A stretch of 64,000 nucleotides of DNA from Ligilactobacillus pabuli (GCF_022836475.1 NZ_BQXH01000002.1:1-64000); one strand, 5' to 3'. Positions 55,348 through 63,742 are shown, numbered from the stretch's first letter. Numbers and translations are program-made. Notes: generated by a model not told the origin, from the letters alone.

Positions 55348-55878
55348 TCATAGTTCTGCAGATTCCTGCTGATTCTCACTAAAAGACACCTGGATCACTT
55401 TACTTTTGTGATGCGTAACAAGCTGCGCCGGTGCCCCAACAACGGTAGTTCTTGCGGGGACATCTGTTAACACCACTGCCCCTGCACCCACCTTACTCTC
55501 TTCCCCAATTACTATCGGTCCTAGGATTTGTGCATTTGCTCCGATGAAAGCACCCTGTTTAACATGCGGATGACGTTTTTGCACAGCCGTTTCATGTCTG
55601 GAGCCCAAGGTCACGCCGTGCAAGAGTGTCACATCATCCTCGATCACTGCGGTTTCACCGATCACTACTCCCACACCATGGTCAATAAAAACTCTCTTGC
55701 CGATCTGAGCAGCTGGTGCGATCAAGATTCCTGTCTGCCGTGCACCATGACGACTAACTAACCCCGCCAAAACGTCCAGTTTGTGTTTGCTCAAATAATG
55801 AGCGATCCGGTACCAAAAAAGTGCATGTAAGCCAGGATAAGTCAGCACGACGTAAGTGTCCGATTTTTGTTGGTTCAC
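55348..55878 (-). CDS. cysE: Serine O-acetyltransferase
   Basis: Acetylates L-serine with acetyl-CoA to O-acetylserine, the substrate of the MccA enzyme encoded upstream. 176 residues, starting at GTG 55878 after TAAGGAAAA. An in-frame TAA three codons upstream prevents a longer start. The left-handed beta-helix hexapeptide region is clear: GKRVFIDHGVGVVIGETAVIEDDVTLLHGVTLG and GAFIGANAQILGPIVIGEESKVGAGAVVLTDVP. The short N-terminal helical part (VVLTYPGLHALFWYRIAH) is normal for lactobacillar CysE but appears to lack a few residues at its start. An IS element separates it from mccB. Confidence 0.93.
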   Translation of the reverse strand: MNQQKSDTYVVLTYPGLHALFWYRIAHYLSKHKLDVLAGLVSRHGARQTGILIAPAAQIGKRVFIDHGVGVVIGETAVIEDDVTLLHGVTLGSRHETAVQKRHPHVKQGAFIGANAQILGPIVIGEESKVGAGAVVLTDVPARTTVVGAPAQLVTHHKSKVIQVSFSENQQESAEL

Positions 55879-56008
55879 TTTTCCTTACCGTAAATCCTAA
55901 GTTGTAAGTGTTAATCTTGTGAAATAAAAAATTTATTTTAGCCTTCTGTTTTATCCTAAATCCATGAACCTATACTTGTTTTCTCTACCGCGCTGACGCT
56001 TGGTTGCC

Positions 56009-56056
56009 ACTGAATGAAGTGATAATTTAAAAACCAAATCATCACTTCATTCAGCG
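56009..56056. terminator. Terminator-like inverted repeat downstream of the transposase
   Basis: CACTGAATGAAGTGAT pairs with ATCACTTCATTCAGCG-like arm with a 15-base loop. It lies at the 3' end of the transposase gene inside the IS. Confidence 0.6.
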
Positions 56057-56069
56057 GGCTCTTAAGGGC

Positions 56070-57500
56070 TTACGCAAAATACCGCTGACCATTGAGTTCA
56101 ACTTTGCCGCTGATTACACCGACATGCGGCTCTGAAAGCCTCTGTGGCTGGCTCAAAAACCTACGAATCTGATTACCGTCATATTGCCACTTCTCACGCT
56201 CTAAAATTACCATTGGTAATCCTAAGTACTGTTCTAGAGTATTGTTTTTTACGCAATCGATAATCAGTGCTTGGGCCCGGGCACCAGCGGCACTCCAGTA
56301 TTTTCCATGTCCTTTAAGTCGATTACTATAACGGCGATGTCCGCTTTCACTAGTTCCTAATCCACCGGGGTTATGGAATTTGCCGTAGGCTTTAATTGGT
56401 TTTAAAGATGACCAATTGCGTTTTAAATACTCAAACAGTTTTTGGACTTCTGTTCTTTCTTGGTAATTTCTACTTGGATCGACACTTAAAACACTGTCAA
56501 TGGTGGTTAAAATCGTTGTGACTTGTCCAAAATCATAGTTCCGAAAAACCGCGCGGTAAAGGCGTTCCTGTAACTCAGGAAATTTGTTCTTCAGACGATC
56601 TTCAATTTTTCTGCGGGCATGAAAATGATCCAGCTGATGAATCCACTGACCTGCACCAGCTCCAAAAGTCTCAAACTTATCTGGTGTAAAACCACTGCCA
56701 TTGTCACTGTTAGTGATCACGACTGTGTTACGAAGGTCATAGTGGCCATTCAGATACGTTTTAGCTAACCAGAATACATTTTCACGCTTAGTTGAAGAAA
56801 ATGTCACGGCATTGATTAATTCGCGCCTGTTTTTGGCCGCTTGGCCATTTTTCTTTAATACTTGTCGGCTGCCTTCATGAATCGTTAACCGATACAGTGA
56901 AGCGTGGTGAACCTCTCGTCCGCTTTCTTTGTACAACAAAGCATCTCCTGTGACAATTACATACCGAGCCTTTCGGCGTGATTTTACAGTTCCATTGTAA
57001 AATGCGTCTTGAGCTTGGACCGCTTCAGTTTCCTGCTTTGCGGCCAACTCTTTACCCACTTCATGCACAATTTGATTGACTGCCTGATGGCTTAAAGAAA
57101 CTGGCGTGAGTAATGAAATAATCTCAGTTTCGTGTCGGGCAGTCATACCAGTGCTAGCTTTGACGACCCAGGCTCTCAATAAAGGAGTAGCCCGCTGAGT
57201 TTTCTCGATTTCTAGGAAACGATCCAAGGCAAAATAATTCTTTACACCGGTCGAAGACAGGTAATAACGACGTTGATAATGAACTTCGCCAAAAGGCGTG
57301 AGGATCGTCCGCGCTTTCTTTTGATGAATTACCGCGTCTTGGGGTTTATCCTGAGCTAATTCATCATCCAAAAGACTCAAAGCATCAGCTAAACACTTAG
57401 TAAAGAATCCTCGAAATAGGCTAGCGCATCTCAATTCTTTCTTGATTAATGGCAATTCACTCTTTAAAATTTTGACTAATTCATTTACAATTAAATCCAT
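56070..57500 (-). CDS. ISLre2 family transposase
   Basis: A 476-residue transposase without frameshift. It starts MDLIVNELVKILKSELPL. Characteristic stretches are FGEVHYQRRYYLSS (near 82), the first acidic block VIVTGDALLYKESGREVHHASLYRLTIHEG, VVITNSDNGSGFTPDKFETFG (second block) and QWIHQLDHFHARRKIEDRL, and a C-terminal GTSESGHRRYSNRLKGHGKYWS. All match ISLre2-family proteins common in lactobacilli. Length is full, so the element may still be active. Confidence 0.93.
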   Translation of the reverse strand: MDLIVNELVKILKSELPLIKKELRCASLFRGFFTKCLADALSLLDDELAQDKPQDAVIHQKKARTILTPFGEVHYQRRYYLSSTGVKNYFALDRFLEIEKTQRATPLLRAWVVKASTGMTARHETEIISLLTPVSLSHQAVNQIVHEVGKELAAKQETEAVQAQDAFYNGTVKSRRKARYVIVTGDALLYKESGREVHHASLYRLTIHEGSRQVLKKNGQAAKNRRELINAVTFSSTKRENVFWLAKTYLNGHYDLRNTVVITNSDNGSGFTPDKFETFGAGAGQWIHQLDHFHARRKIEDRLKNKFPELQERLYRAVFRNYDFGQVTTILTTIDSVLSVDPSRNYQERTEVQKLFEYLKRNWSSLKPIKAYGKFHNPGGLGTSESGHRRYSNRLKGHGKYWSAAGARAQALIIDCVKNNTLEQYLGLPMVILEREKWQYDGNQIRRFLSQPQRLSEPHVGVISGKVELNGQRYFA

Positions 57501-57717
57501 GGGGCTATTATCCTCTTTTCATGTTCTGTGGTAGGTGCATGTATAAAGGATAATAGTCCTTTTTGTGTAAATGCAAGGACTTTTTTTCTGTACTCCAGGA
57601 TTGTGAATTATTGAGCCTGAAGCTTAAGCGTTAAAATCAACCATTCTCAAAGCAACCAACTAAAACTTTACACTTAGCAGCACGACCTCTAGCAAACTAT
57701 GTGCTGCTGGATCTCTT

Positions 57718-58896
57718 TTAAGAATTGACCGCGCCGTTTCTAACATGATCATGACTCCCCTTCAAGTTAGCAAAGCCCTGTTCAAGGTCCAAAAGCAGAT
57801 CCTTCCCATCTTCAGCACCCACAGATAAGCGGATCAACTCATCTTTGATACCATTTTTCAACCGAATGTCTCGTGGAATAGCACCATGCGTCATCAAGGC
57901 TGGAATCTCAATCAATGATTCAAGTGCACCTAAGCTTTCTGCCAAAGTGATTAACTGTAACCCTTCGACAAACTCTTGAGGATCTAGTCCAGGCTGTAAT
58001 TCAAATGAGAGCATGGCTCCAAAACCATTCATTTGCTTGCGTGCCACTTCATAATCTGGATTATTAGGGTCACCCGGATAATAGATCTTGCTAACTAATG
58101 GTTGGTTGGACAAATATTCAAAAATCTTTTCAGTGTTGGCTAACTGAGCTCGCATTCGCAAGCCTAAAGTCTTCATTCCCCGCTGTAACAGCCAGCTTTC
58201 TTGTGGTGCCAAAATGCTGCCGATCGAGTTTTGCAAGTAGGCGACCTGATCAGCTAATTTTTGATCTTTTGTTACTACCAGTCCAGCAATCACATCACTA
58301 TGTCCGCCCAGATATTTTGAAGCGCTGTGGATCACGATATCGATGCCTTGCTCGATTGGCCGCTGAATGTATGGCGAAGCAAAGGTATTATCAATAATAC
58401 TCAAGATTCCATGTGCTTGAGCGATCCTAGCAATTTCAGCGATATCTGTTACGTGCAATAAAGGATTGGTTGGTGTTTCCAAGTAAATCGCCTGAGTATT
58501 TTCTTGAATCGCATTTTCGACAGCAATTAAATCACGAGTATCAACAACTGTAAAAGTTAGTCCCATCCGCTTGAGCACATTCTCAAGTAGCCGGAAGGTC
58601 CCACCGTACACATCATTTCCTACCACAAAATGGTCACCGGCTGAAAACATGGCAAAGACTGTGTTGATAGCCGCTGAACCTGAAGAAAAAGCAAAACCAG
58701 CGACTCCCCCTTCCAAATCAGCAATTAATTTCTCAACGGCTTGTCGTGTCGGATTACCAGTCCGTGAATACTCATACTCAGATTCACCAATTTTTTGTTG
58801 ATGGAAGGTTGATGCCATGTAAATCGGGACCGACGTTGCTCCAGTATATTGATCTTCACTAACACCTGCATGTAATAATTTTGTTTCAAATTCCAT
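57718..58896 (-). CDS. mccB: Cystathionine gamma-lyase / gamma-synthase family PLP enzyme
   Basis: PLP-dependent Cys/Met metabolism enzyme of 392 residues. Signatures: ATSVPIYMASTFHQQ, YEYSRTGNPTRQAVEKLIADLEGG, the PLP-lysine in VIHSASKYLGGHSDVIAG (near 196) and LRLSVGAEDGKDLLLDLEQGF at the end. Next to an MccA-type enzyme and CysE it most likely cleaves cystathionine to cysteine (reverse transsulfuration). A cystathionine beta-lyase or gamma-synthase activity cannot be excluded by sequence. It starts 32 bp after mccA on the same strand. Confidence 0.9.
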   Translation of the reverse strand: MEFETKLLHAGVSEDQYTGATSVPIYMASTFHQQKIGESEYEYSRTGNPTRQAVEKLIADLEGGVAGFAFSSGSAAINTVFAMFSAGDHFVVGNDVYGGTFRLLENVLKRMGLTFTVVDTRDLIAVENAIQENTQAIYLETPTNPLLHVTDIAEIARIAQAHGILSIIDNTFASPYIQRPIEQGIDIVIHSASKYLGGHSDVIAGLVVTKDQKLADQVAYLQNSIGSILAPQESWLLQRGMKTLGLRMRAQLANTEKIFEYLSNQPLVSKIYYPGDPNNPDYEVARKQMNGFGAMLSFELQPGLDPQEFVEGLQLITLAESLGALESLIEIPALMTHGAIPRDIRLKNGIKDELIRLSVGAEDGKDLLLDLEQGFANLKGSHDHVRNGAVNS

Positions 58897-58928
58897 GGTT
58901 ATCCTACCCTTTTTCTTTAAACTATTTT

Positions 58929-59837
58929 TTAATCGTAGATATTTTCACTCAAATAACGTTCACCACTATCTGGAAAAATCGTCACGATCGTACTATTTTC
59001 CGGTAAAGTTTCAGCAACTTTTAGACTAGCAGCCAGTGCCGCGCCACTTGAACTTCCAATAAAAAGTCCTTGTTCTTGGGCCATTCGTCTCACTTCAGCA
59101 AATGCATCTTCATCAGAAATAGTAATGGTCTGGTCGATCTGCAAGTCAGAGAAAAACGGCGGAACAAATTCGACTCCGATTCCTTCTATCCGATGGGAGT
59201 GAGCAGGACCGCCATTTAAAATCGATCCTTCAGGCTCAACGACGATCGTCTTAGTTGTGGCATCTTTTTCCTGTAAATATTTCGCCACCCCAGCAAAGGT
59301 TCCCCCGCTGCCGGCACCAGCAACAAAAGCAGTGATTGGTTGTTTTAATTCGGAAACTAATTCTGGAGCCAAAGTCTGATAATAAGCTGCCGGATTTGCC
59401 GGATTTTCAAATTGCATCGGCACGTAACTATTCGGTGTTTCTTGCGCCAATTCGCGTGCTTTTTTGATTGCACCCTTGATTCCGTCTTCACTTGGTGTAT
59501 GCACAATTTTAGCTCCTAAAGCTTTCATCAACTGCTGTTTTTCAAAACTAAATTTCTCTGGCACTACCAAGATCGTCTTCAAATGAGACTGCGTAGCGGC
59601 TAAGGCCAGGCCAATCCCAGTATTACCAGCAGTGGGTTCAATAATCGTAGTTTCCTGATTAATTTTCCCCTTCTTACTTCCATCTTGCAGCAAATACTGT
59701 CCTAAGCGGTCTTTGACACTTCCGCCCGGATTAAACATTTCCAACTTAGCGTAAATGTGACTATTCTTAGGCACGTTGACTTGTAGATCGATCAGTGGTG
59801 TATTACCGATCAATTGTGAAACAGACTGAATGATCAT
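58929..59837 (-). CDS. mccA: Cystathionine beta-synthase / cysteine synthase family enzyme (MccA-like)
   Basis: PLP enzyme of 302 residues that condenses O-acetylserine with homocysteine (MccA) or sulfide (CysK). The PLP lysine is in [12 protein letters not shown] (near 44). The phosphate-contacting loop reads [15 protein letters not shown], with the EPTAGNTG variant and the downstream [30 protein letters not shown] typical of Bacillus MccA rather than canonical CysK (TSGNTG). [13 protein letters not shown] and [12 protein letters not shown] are also present. First structural gene of the operon. A cysteine-codon leader and terminator precede it. RBS GGGGAGGAAAAAGT. Confidence 0.9.
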   Translation of the reverse strand: MIIQSVSQLIGNTPLIDLQVNVPKNSHIYAKLEMFNPGGSVKDRLGQYLLQDGSKKGKINQETTIIEPTAGNTGIGLALAATQSHLKTILVVPEKFSFEKQQLMKALGAKIVHTPSEDGIKGAIKKARELAQETPNSYVPMQFENPANPAAYYQTLAPELVSELKQPITAFVAGAGSGGTFAGVAKYLQEKDATTKTIVVEPEGSILNGGPAHSHRIEGIGVEFVPPFFSDLQIDQTITISDEDAFAEVRRMAQEQGLFIGSSSGAALAASLKVAETLPENSTIVTIFPDSGERYLSENIYD

Positions 59838-59903
59838 ACTTTTTCCTCCCCAATTAATTAAGTACAGTGAAAACTCAAGCTTAAAAAATCAATTTTCGGC
59901 GAT

Positions 59904-59949
59904 AAAAAAAGGGCGCCAGATCCTGAATAAACAGAATTCTCGCGCCCTT
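59904..59949 (-). terminator. Attenuator terminator of the mccA-mccB operon
   Basis: On the minus strand AAGGGCGC pairs with GCGCCCTT, with a further inner ATTCTG/CAGGAT stem, followed by TTTTTTT. It lies between the leader ORF and mccA, so readthrough is needed to express the operon. A separate hairpin GTTCAA/TTGAAC lies just upstream at 59951-59980. Confidence 0.92.
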
Positions 59950-60009
59950 AGTTCAACTCCAACCCATGTGGACATTGAACACTTTAAGGTCATTATTCCT
60001 CAAAAAATG

Positions 60010-60090
60010 CTAATGCAAACAGGTCGAACATCGCCAAAAACGCTCTGTCCGACAACAACAAGTATTTGCATTAAGCATAAATTGCATCAT
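60010..60090 (-). CDS. Cysteine-rich leader peptide of the mccA operon
   Basis: A 26-residue ORF beginning MMQFMLNANTCCCRTERFW and ending with Cys21, Cys24, Leu, His, then TAG. Five of 26 codons are TGT, three in a row at codons 11-13. The ribosome binding site GGAGGT is six bases upstream (complement of 60097-60102). The mRNA segment GCTTAATGCAAA (60065-60076), just before the Cys triplet, pairs with TTTGCATTAGC (60009-60019), which spans the leader stop codon. A ribosome stalled on Cys codons would disrupt this stem. The peptide is thus a sensor of charged tRNA-Cys for attenuation of the operon. Expression itself is not proven. Confidence 0.85.
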   Translation of the reverse strand: MMQFMLNANTCCCRTERFWRCSTCLH

Positions 60091-60117
60091 AGTGACACCT
60101 CCGAATTGATTAACCTC

Positions 60118-60146
60118 AATATACAAAATAAAAAACTCAATGTCAA
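60118..60146 (-). promoter_or_regulatory. Promoter of the mccA operon
   Basis: On the minus strand TTGACA (60141-60146), 17 bp, TATATT (60118-60123). The start point would be near 60111, about ten bases before the leader ribosome binding site. Confidence 0.88.
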
Positions 60147-60230
60147 CGATTTCTTTTGTGGCAGATCAACAATTTACTTTTTTTCACAACAGTTTGATAG
60201 CTGATTGAAAACGATGCACAGGTCCCAAAT

Positions 60231-60349
60231 TTGCCTACACAAGTCCGGCCGACTTCTGTGCGCATTTCCATTTGTCTACACATGTTCACCCAACTTATGT
60301 TTGCATTTTAGTTTGCCTACATAAGTCCACTCGACTTTTGTTCGCAACG
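60231..60349 (+). repeat. Three hairpin repeats downstream of the NERD gene
   Basis: Three units of about 40 bp starting TTGCCTACAC, TTGTCTACAC and TTGCCTACAT (60231, 60272, 60313). Each has an inner stem such as AAGTC/GACTT around a five-base loop and an outer TGC/GCA. Two more copies lie on the other side of the NERD gene (61535-61612). Confidence 0.82.
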
Positions 60350-60356
60350 ACTAAAA

Positions 60357-61352
60357 CTAGTTATTATTCCGAGGAGAACATTTCCAGTTAACTCTTTGTT
60401 CTAATTGTTTAAAATTCCGTTGCTGATTTTTAAAACTAAATTCAAAGGTTTCTCCAGGATTTCGATAAGCAAACTGCTTTCCTTTAAAATTTAGTGGTAT
60501 AAAATGCTTTTTCAAAGTATACGCTAAGTATCTCCGGTTATACCCATTACCAAAAAACTGAGTCACCTCGCTCAAACGTAAATTTTGCCGAAAATACAAT
60601 GTACCATAGTCACAAATTGTACGAACATAAGCAGTTTCCTTAGCTTCACGATAACCACAAATTTTACACTGTAGCGCAAATCGCTCCTGCTGCCACCAAA
60701 AATTACCACATTTTGGGCAGCAAATTCCTTGCCAAATTTTTCTTGAATCCACAGAAAAATCTTCTACTGGTCGATACGGTGCCACACAATAATTTTGTAG
60801 CACTTTTTTCCACGAAAGATTAGCAGCCTCTTCCTCGTGGCACAATTTTTGAAGCCAATCACAGTATTCCCACAAATATTTAACGATAATTCCAGAATGA
60901 TCATCAACCTCGATCACTGCCGTTGGATTAGTAAAAACAATAACCTTCACAACTTCAATCACCAGATGGTGTTCGGCAAAAATTCGTGCCAAAATATCAT
61001 GTGCACGTTCAATTTGACTAAAGATGCTATGTGTTAGTGGTTTTCCATTATGATACCAAGTACGATTACGAAAAGAGTATCTGCCGTGATAATTTTTCAT
61101 GTCGATCAAATATAACTTACGACCGACTTGAATCAACTTGTCGATTTGAACACGTTTACCATCGACACAAAGATTAACATCATCCATCATTTCAGTCTGT
61201 GTCGGTAAGATTGCTTGCGTCAAATAATCGACAGCTGATTCTCCTTGAAATCCTTTCTGGTCAGCCACAAGTTGTTGCTGTTCTGCAAATGACAGTTTTG
61301 TTCGTTGAGCAAGAGTTTCTAAATATTGTAATTCCAATGATTTTTTTCGCAT
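60357..61352 (-). CDS. NERD-domain protein with C-terminal zinc finger
   Basis: About 331 residues starting MRKKSLELQYLETLAQ at the ATG eight bases after AAAGGA. Another ATG three codons earlier overlaps that site. The NERD (nuclease-related) domain covers about 30-150, with GFQGESAVDYL, VQIDKLIQVGRKLYLIDMKNYHGRY (the DxxK-like nuclease core) and YHNGKPLTHSIFSQIERA. Farther on, a treble-clef-like zinc site is visible (CCPKCGNFWW...LQCKICGYRE). NERD proteins are common on mobile or defence-rich regions. The role here is unknown. Hairpin repeats flank the gene on both sides. Confidence 0.82.
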   Translation of the reverse strand: MRKKSLELQYLETLAQRTKLSFAEQQQLVADQKGFQGESAVDYLTQAILPTQTEMMDDVNLCVDGKRVQIDKLIQVGRKLYLIDMKNYHGRYSFRNRTWYHNGKPLTHSIFSQIERAHDILARIFAEHHLVIEVVKVIVFTNPTAVIEVDDHSGIIVKYLWEYCDWLQKLCHEEEAANLSWKKVLQNYCVAPYRPVEDFSVDSRKIWQGICCPKCGNFWWQQERFALQCKICGYREAKETAYVRTICDYGTLYFRQNLRLSEVTQFFGNGYNRRYLAYTLKKHFIPLNFKGKQFAYRNPGETFEFSFKNQQRNFKQLEQRVNWKCSPRNNN

Positions 61353-61534
61353 TGTTAGCATCCTTTCTTAAGACTCTACTAACAAATACGCAAATTATGC
61401 CATTTTTAACTTTTCTACGGAAAAAAATAAGTATTTATTTCTCACCAAACTGAAAAAATCATTACCTAGTATCATTCTCCTCGAATTATTGAGATTGTTT
61501 TTCAAATTCTATTATCTGACAGTAAATTTTTGAT

Positions 61535-61612
61535 TTGCCTACACAAGTCCACTCGACTTACGTTCGTATTCCGATTTGCCTACATAAGTTTGCTCGACTT
61601 CTGTTTGCATTT
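61535..61612 (+). repeat. Two hairpin repeats upstream of the NERD gene
   Basis: Units at 61535 (TTGCCTACACAAGTCCACTC) and 61576 (TTGCCTACATAAGTTTGCTC), same family and orientation as 60231-60349. The second unit runs up to the stop codon of the next gene. Confidence 0.82.
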
Positions 61613-62055
61613 AGCTATAGAAAAAAGCGTCTGAACTAATTAATAGCTTAGACGCCTCCGTATTATGGTCAGCTGATAAAGGCTGATATTTCTCAACCAT
61701 TTCCTTCATTCGTAATTTTTGACTTTTAGAAATTGGATACTTACTTATCTTCGCAATTATATTTTCTTTGCTTTCGCCCTTCTTCAATAACTCTTTTACA
61801 ACTGCATTAAAAACGGCATCAATACCATATTTAGTAACTGCATTTACTATTGTCCCACTGGCTAAAAGTGTAATAATCCCTCCAACCATTCCGGCCTAAT
61901 GCAGCCAAAGCTATTGTAACAGCTGCTGCACCAACATACCCGGTAGCGCCGATGGACATCACTAGAATTAAAGCCGGAACACCAATACTAGCAATTTTCG
62001 CAGCTATATCATCCAATGGTGGAATAAACTTCTCTTTCCTAAATTTTTCCTTCAT
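61611..62055 (-). pseudogene. Frameshifted gene for a small hydrophobic glycine-rich protein
   Basis: The first part reads MKEKFRKEKFIPPLDDIAAKIASIGVPALILVMSIGATGYVGAAAVTIALAALG and then runs out of frame near 61890. The second part continues in another frame as MVGGIITLLASGTIVNAVTKYGIDAVFNAVVKELLKKGESKENII to the end. Joining them gives a plausible protein of about 145 residues with two membrane segments and a glycine-rich turn (ALG-x-GG-MVGGI). The most likely cause is a one- or two-base indel at GGCCGGAATG. Programmed frameshifting is less likely. No family recognised. Confidence 0.65.
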
Positions 62056-62149
62056 AATGCTGACATCTCCAAAAATTTTTGCCGAGATCCATCTGAGTCC
62101 CCATTTACATCCATGAACTTCATGATTTACACGATAGAGTTGCCTATCA

Positions 62150-63178
62150 TTAATCTCTGCTAATTATTGCCTCAAAGAGCTCGTCTGCCGTTTGAACATC
62201 CGCTTCCTTAATCACTTCATACTCCAATTGCAGCTCAGCATTAAACTGAACTCCAGCCCGCACACCATTTTCATATTCGCTGACCCATTCAGTGAAAAGT
62301 TCATCATCTTCCAGCCAATCTAATAGGGTTTGGAACATAATTTGTTGGTTCTCCACCAAAAAATATTTTTTGAAGTAGGTAATTCCTTGCGCATTTCTCT
62401 TCAATTTGAACTCAAGAAGCGTTACCAACCTAGTATAGTCATTATTTAATTCTACCTGTTGCCAGAAATTCTTGCTGCTCCGTGCTGGTAGCGTGACTGG
62501 CATTCTCTGCTTAACTGCTGCAAGGACCAGTTCTTGCGTACTGCTGGTTCTCAAAACGGCGAGTAAAACATTACTTAAGTCGCTCCTAATGGAATCAAAA
62601 GCAACATCATTCAAAAAAAGATAGTCTAGTGCTTGATCAATCGTCTCCTGGTCTACTTTCCAAGCAAATAATCGTCTAACCAACACACCATAAAGCACTG
62701 GCTGAGAAAAGCCGACTGGATCAAATTGATTTTCTAAGCCAAACGGTGACTCTTCACCAATCATACTTAATAAGTTATATAACTTACCCAATAAAGCTGT
62801 CGCTTGCTGTCCACTTGGTGTCTTCGCCGGGACAGTCACTAATCGCGCGATAAAGTTATGGACGATTTTGCGCCATTTAGTTCGCTCTTTCTGTGAAATA
62901 ACCGAATTAGCTTTCAAATAATACCCTTGCTTAGCATTCTCAATAAAACTCGTAATATCTGTTGCTAAAGCTGGCAAATCACCCTGCTTGTTCTGTTTGT
63001 CTTGCTTTTTCTTCGCAGCCTTGGTCGCTAAGAAATCCTCCATATTCAAAACTAGTTTATCTACGTTTTTTTCTTCGCGGACCTTTTTAGGCATACACTT
63101 ATACATTTCCTTAACTAGCTTTCGCAAATCTGCAACAGTATATTGTTCAGTCGCTGCATTTACTTCTGAAATTTTCAT
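62150..63178 (-). CDS. Hypothetical protein, 342 residues
   Basis: I do not recognise a family. No signal peptide or membrane segment. The N-terminus (VADLRKLVKEMYKCMPKKVREEKNVDKLVLNMEDFLATKAAKKKQDKQNK) resembles a short helical domain with a basic linker. Residues 90-335 are predominantly helical with hydrophobic repeats (LDYLFLNDVAFDSIRSDLSNVLLAVLRTSSTQELVLAAV). The ATG follows a GAGGAGTTATTA site. It lies between a frameshifted gene and an antitoxin gene in an accessory region. Confidence 0.6.
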   Translation of the reverse strand: MKISEVNAATEQYTVADLRKLVKEMYKCMPKKVREEKNVDKLVLNMEDFLATKAAKKKQDKQNKQGDLPALATDITSFIENAKQGYYLKANSVISQKERTKWRKIVHNFIARLVTVPAKTPSGQQATALLGKLYNLLSMIGEESPFGLENQFDPVGFSQPVLYGVLVRRLFAWKVDQETIDQALDYLFLNDVAFDSIRSDLSNVLLAVLRTSSTQELVLAAVKQRMPVTLPARSSKNFWQQVELNNDYTRLVTLLEFKLKRNAQGITYFKKYFLVENQQIMFQTLLDWLEDDELFTEWVSEYENGVRAGVQFNAELQLEYEVIKEADVQTADELFEAIISRD

Positions 63179-63348
63179 TAATAACTCCTCGATTCATCCG
63201 AAAATTTAGTTTGACCAGCATCATTTTCATTCAACTTATTTTACCAAATCCAATTGCTGCATTATTATCTAAGAACCTAGGATCATCTGCCAGCCAAATA
63301 ATTTTATAGTAGCAACAGCAGACATTTTCATTTGAATTATACATACTT

Positions 63349-63376
63349 TTAGCATATGATTAGCATACATTATAAA
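63349..63376 (+). promoter_or_regulatory. Promoter and putative operator of the antitoxin gene
   Basis: Two direct copies of TTAGCATA (63349-63356 and 63360-63367), one helical turn apart, lie just before a TATAAA -10 (63371-63376). Closely spaced repeats over the promoter suit autoregulation by a ribbon-helix-helix protein. Confidence 0.6.
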
Positions 63377-63390
63377 TACTAGGAGATGAT

Positions 63391-63696
63391 ATGATGTCAA
63401 CAAAACTAGTACAAATCAGATTACCTGAAGACGTTAAGGAAAAACTGGATGCTATTTTTGCAAACGAAGGCACCACTACCCCACAAGGTCTAAAAATAAT
63501 TGCGACCCAAATCGCTAATCATGGCTACTCACCCTTAACTTTCTATTATAAACAATACAGCCGTCCAATTAGTAATGAGCTAAAACAGGAATTAAGGCAA
63601 GAAGAACTAAAATTATTAGGTATTGCTTCAAATGATGCCCAAGTTTATCCTGACGAAACTAGTTTGAATCAGGCTTTCAAGGATCATTTAGAGTAG
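63391..63696 (+). CDS. Solitary RelB/DinJ-type antitoxin
   Basis: A 101-residue protein. The N-terminal half (MSTKLVQIRLPEDVKEKLDAIFANEGTTTPQGLKIIATQIANHG) is a ribbon-helix-helix of the RelB/DinJ group, and the C-terminal half is acidic and probably flexible. RBS AGGAG is 5 bases before ATG 63391 (8 before the second ATG). No toxin gene follows: a terminator lies 45 bp downstream and the next bases look like an RNA gene. It is thus an orphan antitoxin or a stand-alone regulator. Confidence 0.8.
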   Translation: MMSTKLVQIRLPEDVKEKLDAIFANEGTTTPQGLKIIATQIANHGYSPLTFYYKQYSRPISNELKQELRQEELKLLGIASNDAQVYPDETSLNQAFKDHLE

Positions 63697-63742
63697 ACAA
63701 ATAAACAATCTAATCAGCTCCGCTAAATATCCCAAATTTTGA

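Larger units (their letters stand above)
55951..57553 (-). mobile_element. ISLre2-family insertion sequence
   Basis: About 1.6 kb, the usual ISLre2 size. Near-terminal inverted repeats pair 55953-55972 (ATCCTAAATCCATGAACCTA) with the complement of 57532-57551 (ATCCTTTATACATGCACCTA), 16 of 20 matching. The exact outer ends and a target duplication are not obvious. It carries one transposase gene on the minus strand and an inverted repeat/terminator at 56009-56056. It lies between mccB and cysE of a single-direction sulfur gene cluster. Confidence 0.85.

Noticed and set aside
57679-57712. Terminator after mccB (AGCAGCAC/GTGCTGCT)
   Set aside because: A perfect stem but with no T run on the minus strand, so not called as an intrinsic terminator.
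59838-60146. T-box leader upstream of mccA
   Set aside because: No AGGGTGGNACCGCG-like antiterminator element is present. The Cys-rich ORF explains the leader better.
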